A stretch of DNA of 64,000 nucleotides, taken from Alishewanella agri BL06 (GTDB taxonomy: Bacteria > Pseudomonadota > Gammaproteobacteria > Enterobacterales > Alteromonadaceae). Location of the stretch: NCBI RefSeq assembly GCF_000272005.1, contig NZ_AKKU01000021.1, forward strand, positions 27,570-91,569. The letters run 5' to 3'. Position numbers and translations under genes: made by a program. Below the pieces are notes generated by a model. The model worked only from the letters and a program-made list of their open reading frames with translations. It ran no database searches and had not been told where the DNA came from. Below are positions 57,297-64,000 of this stretch, piece by piece. Each line of letters begins with the position of its first letter. The stretch's first letter is position 1.

Positions 57297-57503
57297 ATGA
57301 CCATCCGTAAGAAAAAGCGTTTTATCGCTGGCGCGACCTGCCCTCAGTGTAAAGCCACCGATACCATGAGTTTGTTTATTGAAAACAATGTTGAGAAGGT
57401 GGAATGTGTGGCCTGTGGGCATCAGATGGCGCAGCCAGAGCAGCAAGTGGTGCAATCGACCCGCGAGAAGGAATTGGTGATTGGGGTCTTTAAACCAGAA
57501 TAA
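57297..57503 (+). CDS. yheV: YheV family zinc-ribbon protein
   Basis: A 68-residue protein with a zinc ribbon (CPQCKATDTM and CVACGHQM) and an N-terminal basic KKKRFIAGA. Length and sequence match E. coli YheV. RBS TTGGAG precedes the ATG at 57297. Function unknown. Confidence 0.9.
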   Translation: MTIRKKKRFIAGATCPQCKATDTMSLFIENNVEKVECVACGHQMAQPEQQVVQSTREKELVIGVFKPE

Positions 57504-57536
57504 GCCAGCATTGTTGCTGACTTGATCGGAGTGACC

Positions 57537-57764
57537 TCAATAGTGCGGCGGTGGCGGTTCTTCTTCCGGTCGCAAAATACCGCTGTCTTCCGGTAATTGT
57601 TGTAACTTTTGCGCCATCAGCAGAATTTGCCGTTGCAGTTGCTCAATCTTGCGTTGATGAGCCAGCAGCTCCTCGTGCAGGCTGTGCATTGTATCTTCCT
57701 GAAAAGCAATTTTGCTTTCCAGCTCAATCAAATGTAGTTCTATTGCTGAGGGTTGCTCAGTCAT
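57537..57764 (-). CDS. slyX: SlyX family coiled-coil protein
   Basis: A 75-residue coiled-coil protein (IELHLIELESKIAFQEDTM, LAHQRKIEQLQRQILLM) ending in the family's Pro/Glu-rich EEEPPPPHY. ATG 57764 lies inside the last codons of the upstream WD40 gene (overlap eight bases), giving coupled translation. Function unknown; near fkpA and yheV as in E. coli. Confidence 0.92.
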   Translation of the reverse strand: MTEQPSAIELHLIELESKIAFQEDTMHSLHEELLAHQRKIEQLQRQILLMAQKLQQLPEDSGILRPEEEPPPPHY

Positions 57765-58734
57765 AACGGATTTCCCATACTTCGGCCAGGCCACTGGAGC
57801 TTTCGCTAATTATACGGTTTTCATCCAGAAAAGCGACGGCATGTACCACTGCACTGGGTGGGCGACTGCCAACTCTGGGGGAAACCCGCCAGCGTTGCAG
57901 CTCCCGGCCACTTTGTACATCCCAGAGTACCAGGTTGCGGGTTGGGGCGCCGGTGAGTAAAAAGCGGCCATCCTGACTGAAACGCACAGCACTAAAAATT
58001 TGTTGTCTGGCCAGCATTTGCAATGAGCTCACCCGTTGCCCGGTTTGAATATCCCAGATTTGCGCTAATTGCTGACTATCAGCGGTAAACGCATAACGGC
58101 CCTGTGGGTCAAAGGCGACTTTGGTCACCCGGCTTGGATGTGGGAAACTATATAGGATTTGTGCGGTCTGAGTGTCCCAGAGGTAAGCCTGATAATCATT
58201 GCTACCGGTCAGGGCATAGCGGCCATTTGGCGACAACGCCACGCTGTTAATGCGTTCGCTATGACCCAGAAAGTCCAGGCGCCGGCCGCTGCTAAGCGTA
58301 ATATGTTGTACCACGTTATCGCTGCGCCCAACCAGAATATGGGCGCCGTTATTAGACAGGGCAATATCGCGGATACTGCTGTTATCGGTTTGCCAATAGC
58401 CGACGTTCTGGCCATCTGCGGTGCGCCACAGGGCAAAGGTACTGTGATCGGCGGTTACAACATGACTGTTGTCGTCACTAATGGCCAGCGTAAAGACCAG
58501 ATTATCGCTACTGTCCTGGTGCCGCCATTGATAGAGCAGGGCATTGTTTTGCAGATCCCACAGCGCAACCCCATCCTGAATGGATGAGACGGCGGCGTAG
58601 CGGGCATCTGCTGAGATGGCTGCCGCATAACTACCTTGTGCCACATGCGGCCAGCTGGAAACCGGTTGCGTTTCCGGCTTGTTGCAGGCGGTCAGCAACA
58701 GGCTGCCGAGCAGCAAAAGTACAGGATATTTCAT
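57757..58734 (-). CDS. WD40-repeat lipoprotein
   Basis: A 325-residue protein with a lipoprotein signal (MKYPVLLLLGSLLLTAC, lipobox LTAC). About six or seven WD40 blades follow, e.g. GHSERINSVALSPNGRYALT, then DYQAYLWDTQTAQIL and QLAQIWDIQTGQ. The protein forms a beta-propeller at the envelope, for protein-protein contacts. The chosen ATG 58734 places Lys2 before the hydrophobic core; an ATG at 58752 is an alternative. It overlaps slyX by eight bases. Specific function unknown. Confidence 0.85.
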   Translation of the reverse strand: MKYPVLLLLGSLLLTACNKPETQPVSSWPHVAQGSYAAAISADARYAAVSSIQDGVALWDLQNNALLYQWRHQDSSDNLVFTLAISDDNSHVVTADHSTFALWRTADGQNVGYWQTDNSSIRDIALSNNGAHILVGRSDNVVQHITLSSGRRLDFLGHSERINSVALSPNGRYALTGSNDYQAYLWDTQTAQILYSFPHPSRVTKVAFDPQGRYAFTADSQQLAQIWDIQTGQRVSSLQMLARQQIFSAVRFSQDGRFLLTGAPTRNLVLWDVQSGRELQRWRVSPRVGSRPPSAVVHAVAFLDENRIISESSSGLAEVWEIRYD

Positions 58735-58838
58735 GACAGGTGTTAACCTCATCAACACAAAGCGTTAGTATAGCTAAGCGAGCTAACCTTTATTAAAACA
58801 TACTTTCGCAGTCTTAAGGCTGCACTATGGAGAAAAGA

Positions 58839-59570
58839 ATGCGCTTAAAAACCAAATTTACCCTGATCGCGGTCGCTTTGCTGACCCTGACAGCCTGTCA
58901 AAAAGAAGAAAAAGCCGCACCAGCACCGGTATTAGAAACTGAACAGGCGAAACAAGCCTATAGTCTGGGTGTGTCAGCAGGTCGTTATTTACAAAGCACT
59001 GTTGATGAATACGGTAAAATTGCGGTTGACTTAAACGCTGAGCTGATTTTACGTGGTGTGCAGGACGGCATGGCCGGTAAGTCGGAAGTGTCTGAAGAAG
59101 ATATTCAGCAGTTACTGTCCGCGTTAGATGAAACCTACCGTACTGAGCAAGCTAAGCTGGCAGAAGCCGCAGCGGCTTCCGCCAAAGCTGCTGGTCAGGC
59201 TTATCTGGATGAAAACGCCAAAAAAGAAGGTGTTTCAGTGACGGAATCGGGTCTGCAGTATGAAGTACTGCAAGCGGCAGAAGGTGCTAAACCTGCTGCC
59301 ACTGATACCGTAAAAGTGCACTACACCGGTACCCTGACTGATGGCACTAAGTTTGATAGCTCTGTCGATCGTGGCGAACCGGTTGAGTTCCCTTTAAACC
59401 GCGTGATCCCGGGCTGGACTGAGGGTGTACAGCTGATGAACGTCGGCTCGAAATTCCGCTTCACTATCCCGTCGGAGCTGGCCTATGGTGAACGTGATAT
59501 GGGTACCATACCACCAAACAGCGTGCTGGTGTTCGAAGTTGAGCTGCTAGATATTGTTAAAGCAGAGTAA
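58839..59570 (+). CDS. fkpA: FKBP-type peptidyl-prolyl isomerase FkpA-like lipoprotein
   Basis: A 243-residue protein with signal MRLKTKFTLIAVALLTLTAC; the LTAC lipobox predicts a lipidated form, unlike soluble E. coli FkpA. An N-terminal helical dimerisation domain (about 25-130) precedes the FKBP domain (about 140-243) with VHYTGTLTDGTKFDSS, FPLNRVIPGWTEGVQLM, and PPNSVLVFEVELLDI. It isomerises proline bonds and acts as a chaperone in the periplasm. ATG 58839 follows GGAGAAAAG; ATG 58827 is in frame. Confidence 0.93.
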   Translation: MRLKTKFTLIAVALLTLTACQKEEKAAPAPVLETEQAKQAYSLGVSAGRYLQSTVDEYGKIAVDLNAELILRGVQDGMAGKSEVSEEDIQQLLSALDETYRTEQAKLAEAAAASAKAAGQAYLDENAKKEGVSVTESGLQYEVLQAAEGAKPAATDTVKVHYTGTLTDGTKFDSSVDRGEPVEFPLNRVIPGWTEGVQLMNVGSKFRFTIPSELAYGERDMGTIPPNSVLVFEVELLDIVKAE

Positions 59571-59586
59571 TTCGTTACTTAAATAT

Positions 59587-59613
59587 AAAAAAGCGGCAAG
59601 TTGCCGCTTTTTT
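59587..59613 (+). terminator. Terminator after fkpA
   Basis: AAAAAAGCGGC pairs with GCCGCTTTTTT (59587-59613), a near-symmetric stem that could act in both directions, between fkpA and the convergent rsd. Confidence 0.9.
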
Positions 59614-59655
59614 ATTGATCATCTAAACCGGCATCGTGCGTGACTGGTGCTCTGA

Positions 59656-60141
59656 TCACGCCATAGTCTGAGTGGGCTGATGCTTGGCGTGTAAGGTGTC
59701 GATCAGCTTATCTTCCAGCGCGAACCGTTCTTCCAGAGCTTGCCCCAGTGCCGAAAGCTCTAAATCAAAGGAACCGCTTCTGCGGGTACTCAGATGATCG
59801 GCATATTTGTCGTTAAACTCCAGTGCTAAGTCAGTAGAGACCGAAATTTTCGGATAAAGCGAGTCGGCAAGTTTGCGACTGTCGGTACCGTTTACCGCAC
59901 ATTGGGCTACGATTTGCTCGTACACCTCAAAGTGGCCTGCCGATAAATAATCCATCAGTAACTGACAGAACTCTTTAATTTTGTCCTGCGAGGGCATGGT
60001 ATGGCGATCCTTTTCGAAGGGCGGTAATCCCGCCAGACGGCAATAACAAACAATCAGCTCGCGTCTCTCCTGCAACCAATTGTCTATCGCATTCAGGCTG
60101 CCGCCCCACTTCTGTTGCGCTTGCTGTACGCGGGTGTACAT
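59656..60141 (-). CDS. rsd: Sigma-70 anti-sigma factor Rsd
   Basis: A 161-residue member of the Rsd/AlgQ family with W-rich N-terminus (QQKWGGSLNAIDNWLQERRE) and CQLLMDYLSAGHFEVYEQ, typical of the family. It binds sigma-70 region 4 and favours alternative sigma factors in stationary phase. RBS GGAGAGG precedes its ATG. Divergent from nudC, the same neighbours as in E. coli (rsd-nudC-hemE). Confidence 0.93.
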   Translation of the reverse strand: MYTRVQQAQQKWGGSLNAIDNWLQERRELIVCYCRLAGLPPFEKDRHTMPSQDKIKEFCQLLMDYLSAGHFEVYEQIVAQCAVNGTDSRKLADSLYPKISVSTDLALEFNDKYADHLSTRRSGSFDLELSALGQALEERFALEDKLIDTLHAKHQPTQTMA

Positions 60142-60295
60142 TTGCCTCTCCTTAGATGCAGTAACTTTGCTGCAATACTGCTAATTAAAAGAATTTCCAA
60201 CAAAAGATCAACCGTTTTTTTATTGGTCAGCTCAGCGGTGCAGAGTATGATGCTGCCATTCTTGCTAAAACCTCCGCATTAAAACAGAGGCTGTA

Positions 60296-61096
60296 ATGAT
60301 TGAACATAGTGTAAAAGTATCATCCGGGCAGTTGGCTTACTGGTTTATTGTTAGTCAGGGTCGGTTATTTCTGACCACAGATGGCACTGTACCCTTTGCG
60401 GAGCTGGCAGCTCTGCCGTTGCAGCTGGCAGACGCGATGATCTGTAAACTTGGCGAATACCAGCTGCAGCCATGTTATCTGGTGGTGTATGACGACCGAC
60501 CGGCGAATGAGGCGGATTGGCATTCCGCCCGTGCCTTATTGGAGCAGGGCGAAGCGCTGTTTCAGCTTGCTGCCCGGGCGACCCAGGTCGCGTTGTTTTT
60601 GCAAACACACCGTTTTTGCGGTCAATGTGGCAGCGCCATGCGTTTGGTTAACTGGGAACTGGCTACGCTTTGTCACCGCTGTGGTCACCGCTGCTACCCT
60701 CGTATCGCCCCCTGCGTATTAGTCGCGGTAGTAAAAGACGAACAGATTTTGCTGGCGCGCTCAACCCGCCACAAAGCAGGATTTTTTTCGGTGCTGGCGG
60801 GTTTTGTCGAGTCGGCCGAAACTCTGGAGCAGGCAGCAGTAAGGGAAGTAAAAGAAGAGGTTGGGGTCGATATCACCAATTTGCACTATGTCGGCAGTCA
60901 GCCGTGGCCTTTTCCCCATTCTTTAATGACCGGCTTTTTGGCTGATTATGCCGGCGGAGAGATCCAGTGTCAGCCAGAGGAAATAGCTGAGGCCTACTGG
61001 TGTCCGCTTGATCAGTTACCAGAAACGCCAGGCTTGCAAACCCTATCCGGGCAGTTGATTGCGTTGGCGCAAGCGAAACGCCTGGCGAAAAACTGA
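60296..61096 (+). CDS. nudC: NAD-capped RNA hydrolase NudC
   Basis: A 266-residue Nudix enzyme that removes NAD caps from RNA and cleaves NADH. Four-cysteine zinc site (CGQCGSAM and CHRCGHRCYP), Nudix box GFVESAETLEQAAVREVKEE and the family SQPWPFPHSLM signature. E. coli NudC has 257 residues. Upstream of hemE as in E. coli, but 266 bases apart with a small-RNA-like unit in between. Confidence 0.95.
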   Translation: MIEHSVKVSSGQLAYWFIVSQGRLFLTTDGTVPFAELAALPLQLADAMICKLGEYQLQPCYLVVYDDRPANEADWHSARALLEQGEALFQLAARATQVALFLQTHRFCGQCGSAMRLVNWELATLCHRCGHRCYPRIAPCVLVAVVKDEQILLARSTRHKAGFFSVLAGFVESAETLEQAAVREVKEEVGVDITNLHYVGSQPWPFPHSLMTGFLADYAGGEIQCQPEEIAEAYWCPLDQLPETPGLQTLSGQLIALAQAKRLAKN

Positions 61097-61123
61097 AAAT
61101 AAAAAAGCCACTCAAGGTGGCTT
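61097..61123 (-). terminator. Minus-strand intrinsic terminator
   Basis: AAGCCAC (61105-61111) and GTGGCTT (61117-61123) form a seven-pair stem around five bases. On the minus strand it is followed by TTTTTTATTTT (61095-61106), on the plus strand by CAAATTGG. No annotated minus-strand gene lies upstream before hemE, so it implies a separate minus-strand transcript. Confidence 0.75.
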
Positions 61124-61184
61124 CAAATTGGAGCTTTAGGTCTCGTAGATCGAGCTTCTTCGTTGTTAGAACTTCACTAGCGCA
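61097..61184 (-). ncRNA. Candidate small RNA between nudC and hemE (about 85 nt, minus strand)
   Basis: A minus-strand unit with a complete promoter (61190-61218) and a terminator (61097-61123) and no room for a gene. The predicted transcript starts near 61183. On the minus strand it contains the hairpin CTCG-ATCTA-CGAG (at about 61143-61155), an A/C-rich single-stranded stretch with ACCTAAAGCTCC, then the stem AAGCCAC-GTGGCTT ending in six T and ATTTT. This is the layout of an Hfq-type regulatory RNA. I do not recognise a known family. On the plus strand the same stem has no T run, so it is not a nudC terminator. Confidence 0.55.
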
Positions 61185-61189
61185 GTAGT

Positions 61190-61218
61190 GTTATAACAGA
61201 TGCGTTTTACTGACACAA
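61190..61218 (-). promoter_or_regulatory. Minus-strand sigma-70 promoter of the candidate small RNA
   Basis: Minus strand: -35 TTGTGT (61213-61218), 17-base spacer, extended -10 TGTTATAAC with hexamer TATAAC (61190-61195, 5 of 6). Start is expected near 61183. Confidence 0.6.
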
Positions 61219-61362
61219 GGGTGAAATTGAAAAAAATGAACCTAAGCTGAATATTTTTTGCAGTTGACGTAAAGGTAAAGCGTGCGGCTTTTAGCGCCAG
61301 ATCATAGAGCTGCTGCCCGCAAGCTGTTAGAATGCGACAAAAGGTGTTATGGCGGATAAATT

Positions 61363-62442
61363 ATGCAACTAAAAAATGATCGTTACCTGCGGGCGTTACT
61401 GCGGCAGCCGGTTGATAGAACCCCAATTTGGATGATGCGGCAAGCCGGACGTTATTTACCAGAGTATCGTGCCACCCGTGCTCAGGCCGGTGATTTTATG
61501 TCACTTTGCAAGAATCCGGAATTAGCCTGTGAAGTGACGTTGCAACCCTTGCGCCGTTACCCGTTAGATGCTGCCATTTTATTTAGCGATATTCTGACCA
61601 TCCCTGACGCCATGGGCTTGGGTTTAAGCTTTGGTGTCGGCGAAGGCCCTAAATTTAGTAAGCCGATCCGCGATTTTATGGATGTTGTACATTTACCCAT
61701 TCCGGATCCGGAACAGGAGCTGCGTTACGTAATGGACGCAGTCCGTACTATCCGTCGTGAGTTGCAGGGTAGTGTGCCGTTAATTGGCTTTTCAGGTAGT
61801 CCCTGGACGCTAGCGACCTATATGGTTGAGGGTAGTGGTAGTAAAACCTTTAGTATCATCAAGAAGATGATGTACAGCGAGCCAGAAGTGCTACATATGC
61901 TGCTGGATAAGCTGGCGCAAAGCGTGACCCTGTATCTGAATGCGCAAATTGCAGCCGGCGCTCAGGCCGTGATGATCTTTGATACCTGGGGTGGGGTGCT
62001 GACCCCGCGCGATTACCAAGAATATTCGCTCAGTTATATGCAACAAATTTTGAACGGATTAACCCGTGAAGCGGATGGCCGTAGAGTGCCGGTGACTTTA
62101 TTCACCAAAAACGGTGGCCAGTGGCTGGAAATGATGGCTGCAACAGGCTGTGATGCCTTAGGTTTAGACTGGACGACTGATATCGCCAATGCCCGTGCCC
62201 GCGTAGGGCATCAGGTGGCGTTACAGGGTAATATGGACCCTTCGATCCTACTCGGTACACCTGAGCGGATCCGTCAGGAAGTGCAAACTATTCTGGATGG
62301 CTTTGGCCAGGGTTCAGGTCATATCTTTAATCTGGGACATGGCATTACACCGGATGTTGATCCTGAGCATGCCGGGATCTTTATCGAGGCGGTGCAGGAC
62401 CTTAGTCCGATGTACCATATGAATGCAGAGATCGCCGAGTAA
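61363..62442 (+). CDS. hemE: Uroporphyrinogen decarboxylase
   Basis: A 359-residue cytoplasmic enzyme that decarboxylates uroporphyrinogen III to coproporphyrinogen III in haem synthesis. Signatures [16 protein letters not shown] and [16 protein letters not shown], catalytic Asp in [17 protein letters not shown] and FDTWGG, and final [15 protein letters not shown]. Length close to E. coli (354). RBS is GGCGGA; -10-like TAGAAT at 61328-61333 lacks a good -35. Confidence 0.97.
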   Translation: MQLKNDRYLRALLRQPVDRTPIWMMRQAGRYLPEYRATRAQAGDFMSLCKNPELACEVTLQPLRRYPLDAAILFSDILTIPDAMGLGLSFGVGEGPKFSKPIRDFMDVVHLPIPDPEQELRYVMDAVRTIRRELQGSVPLIGFSGSPWTLATYMVEGSGSKTFSIIKKMMYSEPEVLHMLLDKLAQSVTLYLNAQIAAGAQAVMIFDTWGGVLTPRDYQEYSLSYMQQILNGLTREADGRRVPVTLFTKNGGQWLEMMAATGCDALGLDWTTDIANARARVGHQVALQGNMDPSILLGTPERIRQEVQTILDGFGQGSGHIFNLGHGITPDVDPEHAGIFIEAVQDLSPMYHMNAEIAE

Positions 62443-62497
62443 GTTTTAGGTGAAGCTGATAGCGCAGTAGTGAGCTACTGCGCTAAGACTCAGAACA

Positions 62498-63919
62498 TCA
62501 GAACAAGCGGTTTAACCCGTTGAGCGCTGCAACCCGATAAGCCTCGGCCATCGTTGGGTAGTTAAAGGTGGTATGCACAAAGTAATTCAGATTATTACCA
62601 CCGTTCTTTTGCATCATAATGGCTTGGCCGATATGGATAATCTCCGCCGCCCGCTCCCCAAAACAATGAATCCCCAGAATTTCTAATGTATCGCGGTGAA
62701 ATAACACTTTCAGGCTACCGGCGCTGGTATTGGCGATTTGCGCTCTGGCCAAATGCTTAAATTGCGCCCGGCCGACCTCGTAAGGTATTTTGGCGGCGGT
62801 GAGTTCCTGCTCGGTTTTGCCGACTGAGGACATCTCCGGAATGGTGTAAATACCGGTCGGAATATCGGCAATCAAATGCCCGTCCAGATTGCCTTTAACA
62901 ATAGCCTCTCCCGCTAACCGGCCCTGGTCATAGGCAGCGCTGGCAAGACTGGGATAACCAATTACATCACCGACGGCATAGATATTATCAACCGCTGTCT
63001 GATACTCACTATTTACTTTTAACAGGCCGCGACTATCAGCGGCCAGACCTACCGCCTCCAGATTCAGCATTTCAGTATTGCCGGTGCGGCCGTTAGCGAA
63101 CAGGAAGCAGTCAGCTTTCATCCGTTTACCCGATTGCAGGTGTAAAACTACGCCATCATCACGGCCTTCAACATGCGACAGTTCTTCACCGTGGCGGATG
63201 GTCATGCCGGAATTCCAGAAGTGATAACTCAGCGCATCTGAAATTTCGGTATCCATAAATGACAGGAGGCGATCACGGGTATTGACCAGATCGACCCGTA
63301 CGCCAAGACCTCTGAAAATCGACGCATATTCACAGCCGATAACCCCGGCACCAAAAATAATAATATGCCGCGGGTCGTGATCCAGTGACAAAATAGTATC
63401 GCTGTCATAAATACGCGGATGATTAAAATCAACTTGCGGTGGCCGGTACGGGCGGGATCCGGTTGCAATGACGATAGTCTCAGCGCTAAGTGTGTAGCTA
63501 CTGCCATCGGTATGGGTGATTTCGAGGGTATGATTATCTATAAAACGCGCTTCGCCCTGATAAATCTTTACCAGATTACGATCATAAAAGCCGCTGCGCA
63601 GCCGCACTTGCTTGCGAATTACCCCGGCCGCATGCTTCAGGATCTGTGAAAAGGTTAACCCTTTCATCTGCTCTTCGACCTGAAATAGCGGGTTTTCGTT
63701 AAATTCAATTAAGCGGCTGACCGAGTGCCGTAATGCCTTAGACGGAATGGTACCCCAATGGGTACAGCCGCCACCCACTGCCTGGTAGCGCTCGATAGCC
63801 GCAACGCGTTTGCCGCTTTTTGCCAGATACATAGCAGCACCTTCACCGCCGGGGCCGGTACCTATTACAATGGCGTCATAATCATAACTGGGTTGTTTTT
63901 TCGATGCTTTTACTGACAC
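62498..63919 (-). CDS. sthA: Soluble pyridine nucleotide transhydrogenase SthA
   Basis: A 473-residue flavoprotein (E. coli 466) that transfers reducing equivalents between NADPH and NAD. FAD motif [19 protein letters not shown], the SthA variant of the redox site [18 protein letters not shown] (one Cys only, no disulfide), NAD domain [18 protein letters not shown], and dimerisation segment. The start is a GTG at 63919 with AGGA nine bases upstream; the open frame runs to 63976 but adds unrelated residues. Confidence 0.96.
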   Translation of the reverse strand: MSVKASKKQPSYDYDAIVIGTGPGGEGAAMYLAKSGKRVAAIERYQAVGGGCTHWGTIPSKALRHSVSRLIEFNENPLFQVEEQMKGLTFSQILKHAAGVIRKQVRLRSGFYDRNLVKIYQGEARFIDNHTLEITHTDGSSYTLSAETIVIATGSRPYRPPQVDFNHPRIYDSDTILSLDHDPRHIIIFGAGVIGCEYASIFRGLGVRVDLVNTRDRLLSFMDTEISDALSYHFWNSGMTIRHGEELSHVEGRDDGVVLHLQSGKRMKADCFLFANGRTGNTEMLNLEAVGLAADSRGLLKVNSEYQTAVDNIYAVGDVIGYPSLASAAYDQGRLAGEAIVKGNLDGHLIADIPTGIYTIPEMSSVGKTEQELTAAKIPYEVGRAQFKHLARAQIANTSAGSLKVLFHRDTLEILGIHCFGERAAEIIHIGQAIMMQKNGGNNLNYFVHTTFNYPTMAEAYRVAALNGLNRLF

Positions 63920-63973
63920 GCTAGCCAATCCTGTCAAATTCCTAATGGAAATTAGCATAACAGTTATCGAACA

Positions 63974-64000
63974 CAAAAAAAGAGGCGTTAGCCTCTTTTC
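63974..64000 (-). terminator. Terminator at the window edge
   Basis: AAAGAGGC (63979-63986) and GCCTCTTT (63991-63998) form an eight-pair stem. On the minus strand it is followed by seven T (63974-63980), so it probably ends a minus-strand gene lying to the right of the window, upstream of sthA. Confidence 0.7.

Noticed and set aside
63920..63976. N-terminal extension of sthA
   Set aside because: Adds 19 residues unrelated to SthA; a GTG with AGGA upstream at 63919 gives the normal length.
1..64000. CRISPR arrays, tRNA/rRNA genes, insertion sequences, prophage
   Set aside because: Read for regular direct repeats, tRNA 3' CCA/T-arm patterns, transposase motifs and integrase genes; none found.

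Overview
The window is a contiguous piece of a gammaproteobacterial chromosome, most likely from the Alteromonadales/Chromatiaceae side (Rheinheimera, Alishewanella or Arsukibacterium type). The evidence is a complete caa3-type cytochrome oxidase locus, a complete type II secretion operon, Rsd, FkpA, SthA and NfuA, many Q-rich proteins, and roughly 50% GC coding sequence. Much of the content matches the E. coli 75-76 min region (bioH, gntX/comF, nfuA, tex, greB, ompR-envZ, pckA, hslO-hslR, yrfG, nudE, yheS, yheT, yheV, slyX, fkpA), rearranged and interleaved with respiratory and secretion genes. I see no tRNA, rRNA, CRISPR array, insertion sequence or prophage. The genus assignment is an inference from gene content.

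Layout. 1-2288: plsB on the minus strand, 3' end outside the window. 2385-3047: lexA with two SOS boxes. 3048-3490: a long leader with a foldable RNA element. 3491-11667: the oxidase locus coxB-coxA-ctaG-coxC-(DUF2909, opposite strand)-surf1-CxxxC thioredoxin-like protein-ctaA-ctaB-sco, followed convergently by a polysaccharide deacetylase. 12771-18789: nfuA, a large exported M14 peptidase, comF, bioH, and a two-gene pair of a small flagellin/hook-like helical protein plus a PF12118 putative metalloprotease. 18834-24234: tex, greB, a small lipoprotein, ompR-envZ. 24515-28264: a large exported subtilase with a GlyGly-CTERM tail. 28401-29667: hslO-hslR. 29835-41048: the complete gspCDEFGHIJKLMN operon. 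41037-44999: yrfG, nudE, cysQ, pckA.

45073-52309 is the more accessory part: a COG2908-type phosphoesterase, yheT, a Tat-leader protein with a GMC oxidoreductase, a PAS-GAF-GGDEF diguanylate cyclase, a CLCA_X zincin, a CBS protein and an orphan exported protein. 52424-59570: an FAD protein, fdxA, DUF3149, a TIGR02444 protein, yheS, yheV, slyX, a WD40 lipoprotein and fkpA. 59656-63919: rsd, nudC, hemE, sthA.

Functional links: the oxidase locus encodes its own haem A synthesis (CtaA, CtaB) and copper delivery (CtaG, SCO, SURF1 and a second CxxxC protein). The type II machine is a likely exporter for the GlyGly-CTERM subtilase encoded just upstream. The least explained signals are non-coding: a structured RNA element in the coxB leader, and a promoter-plus-terminator unit on the minus strand between nudC and hemE that looks like a small RNA gene. 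The small flagellar-like protein paired with a putative metalloprotease is the most interesting protein-coding puzzle.
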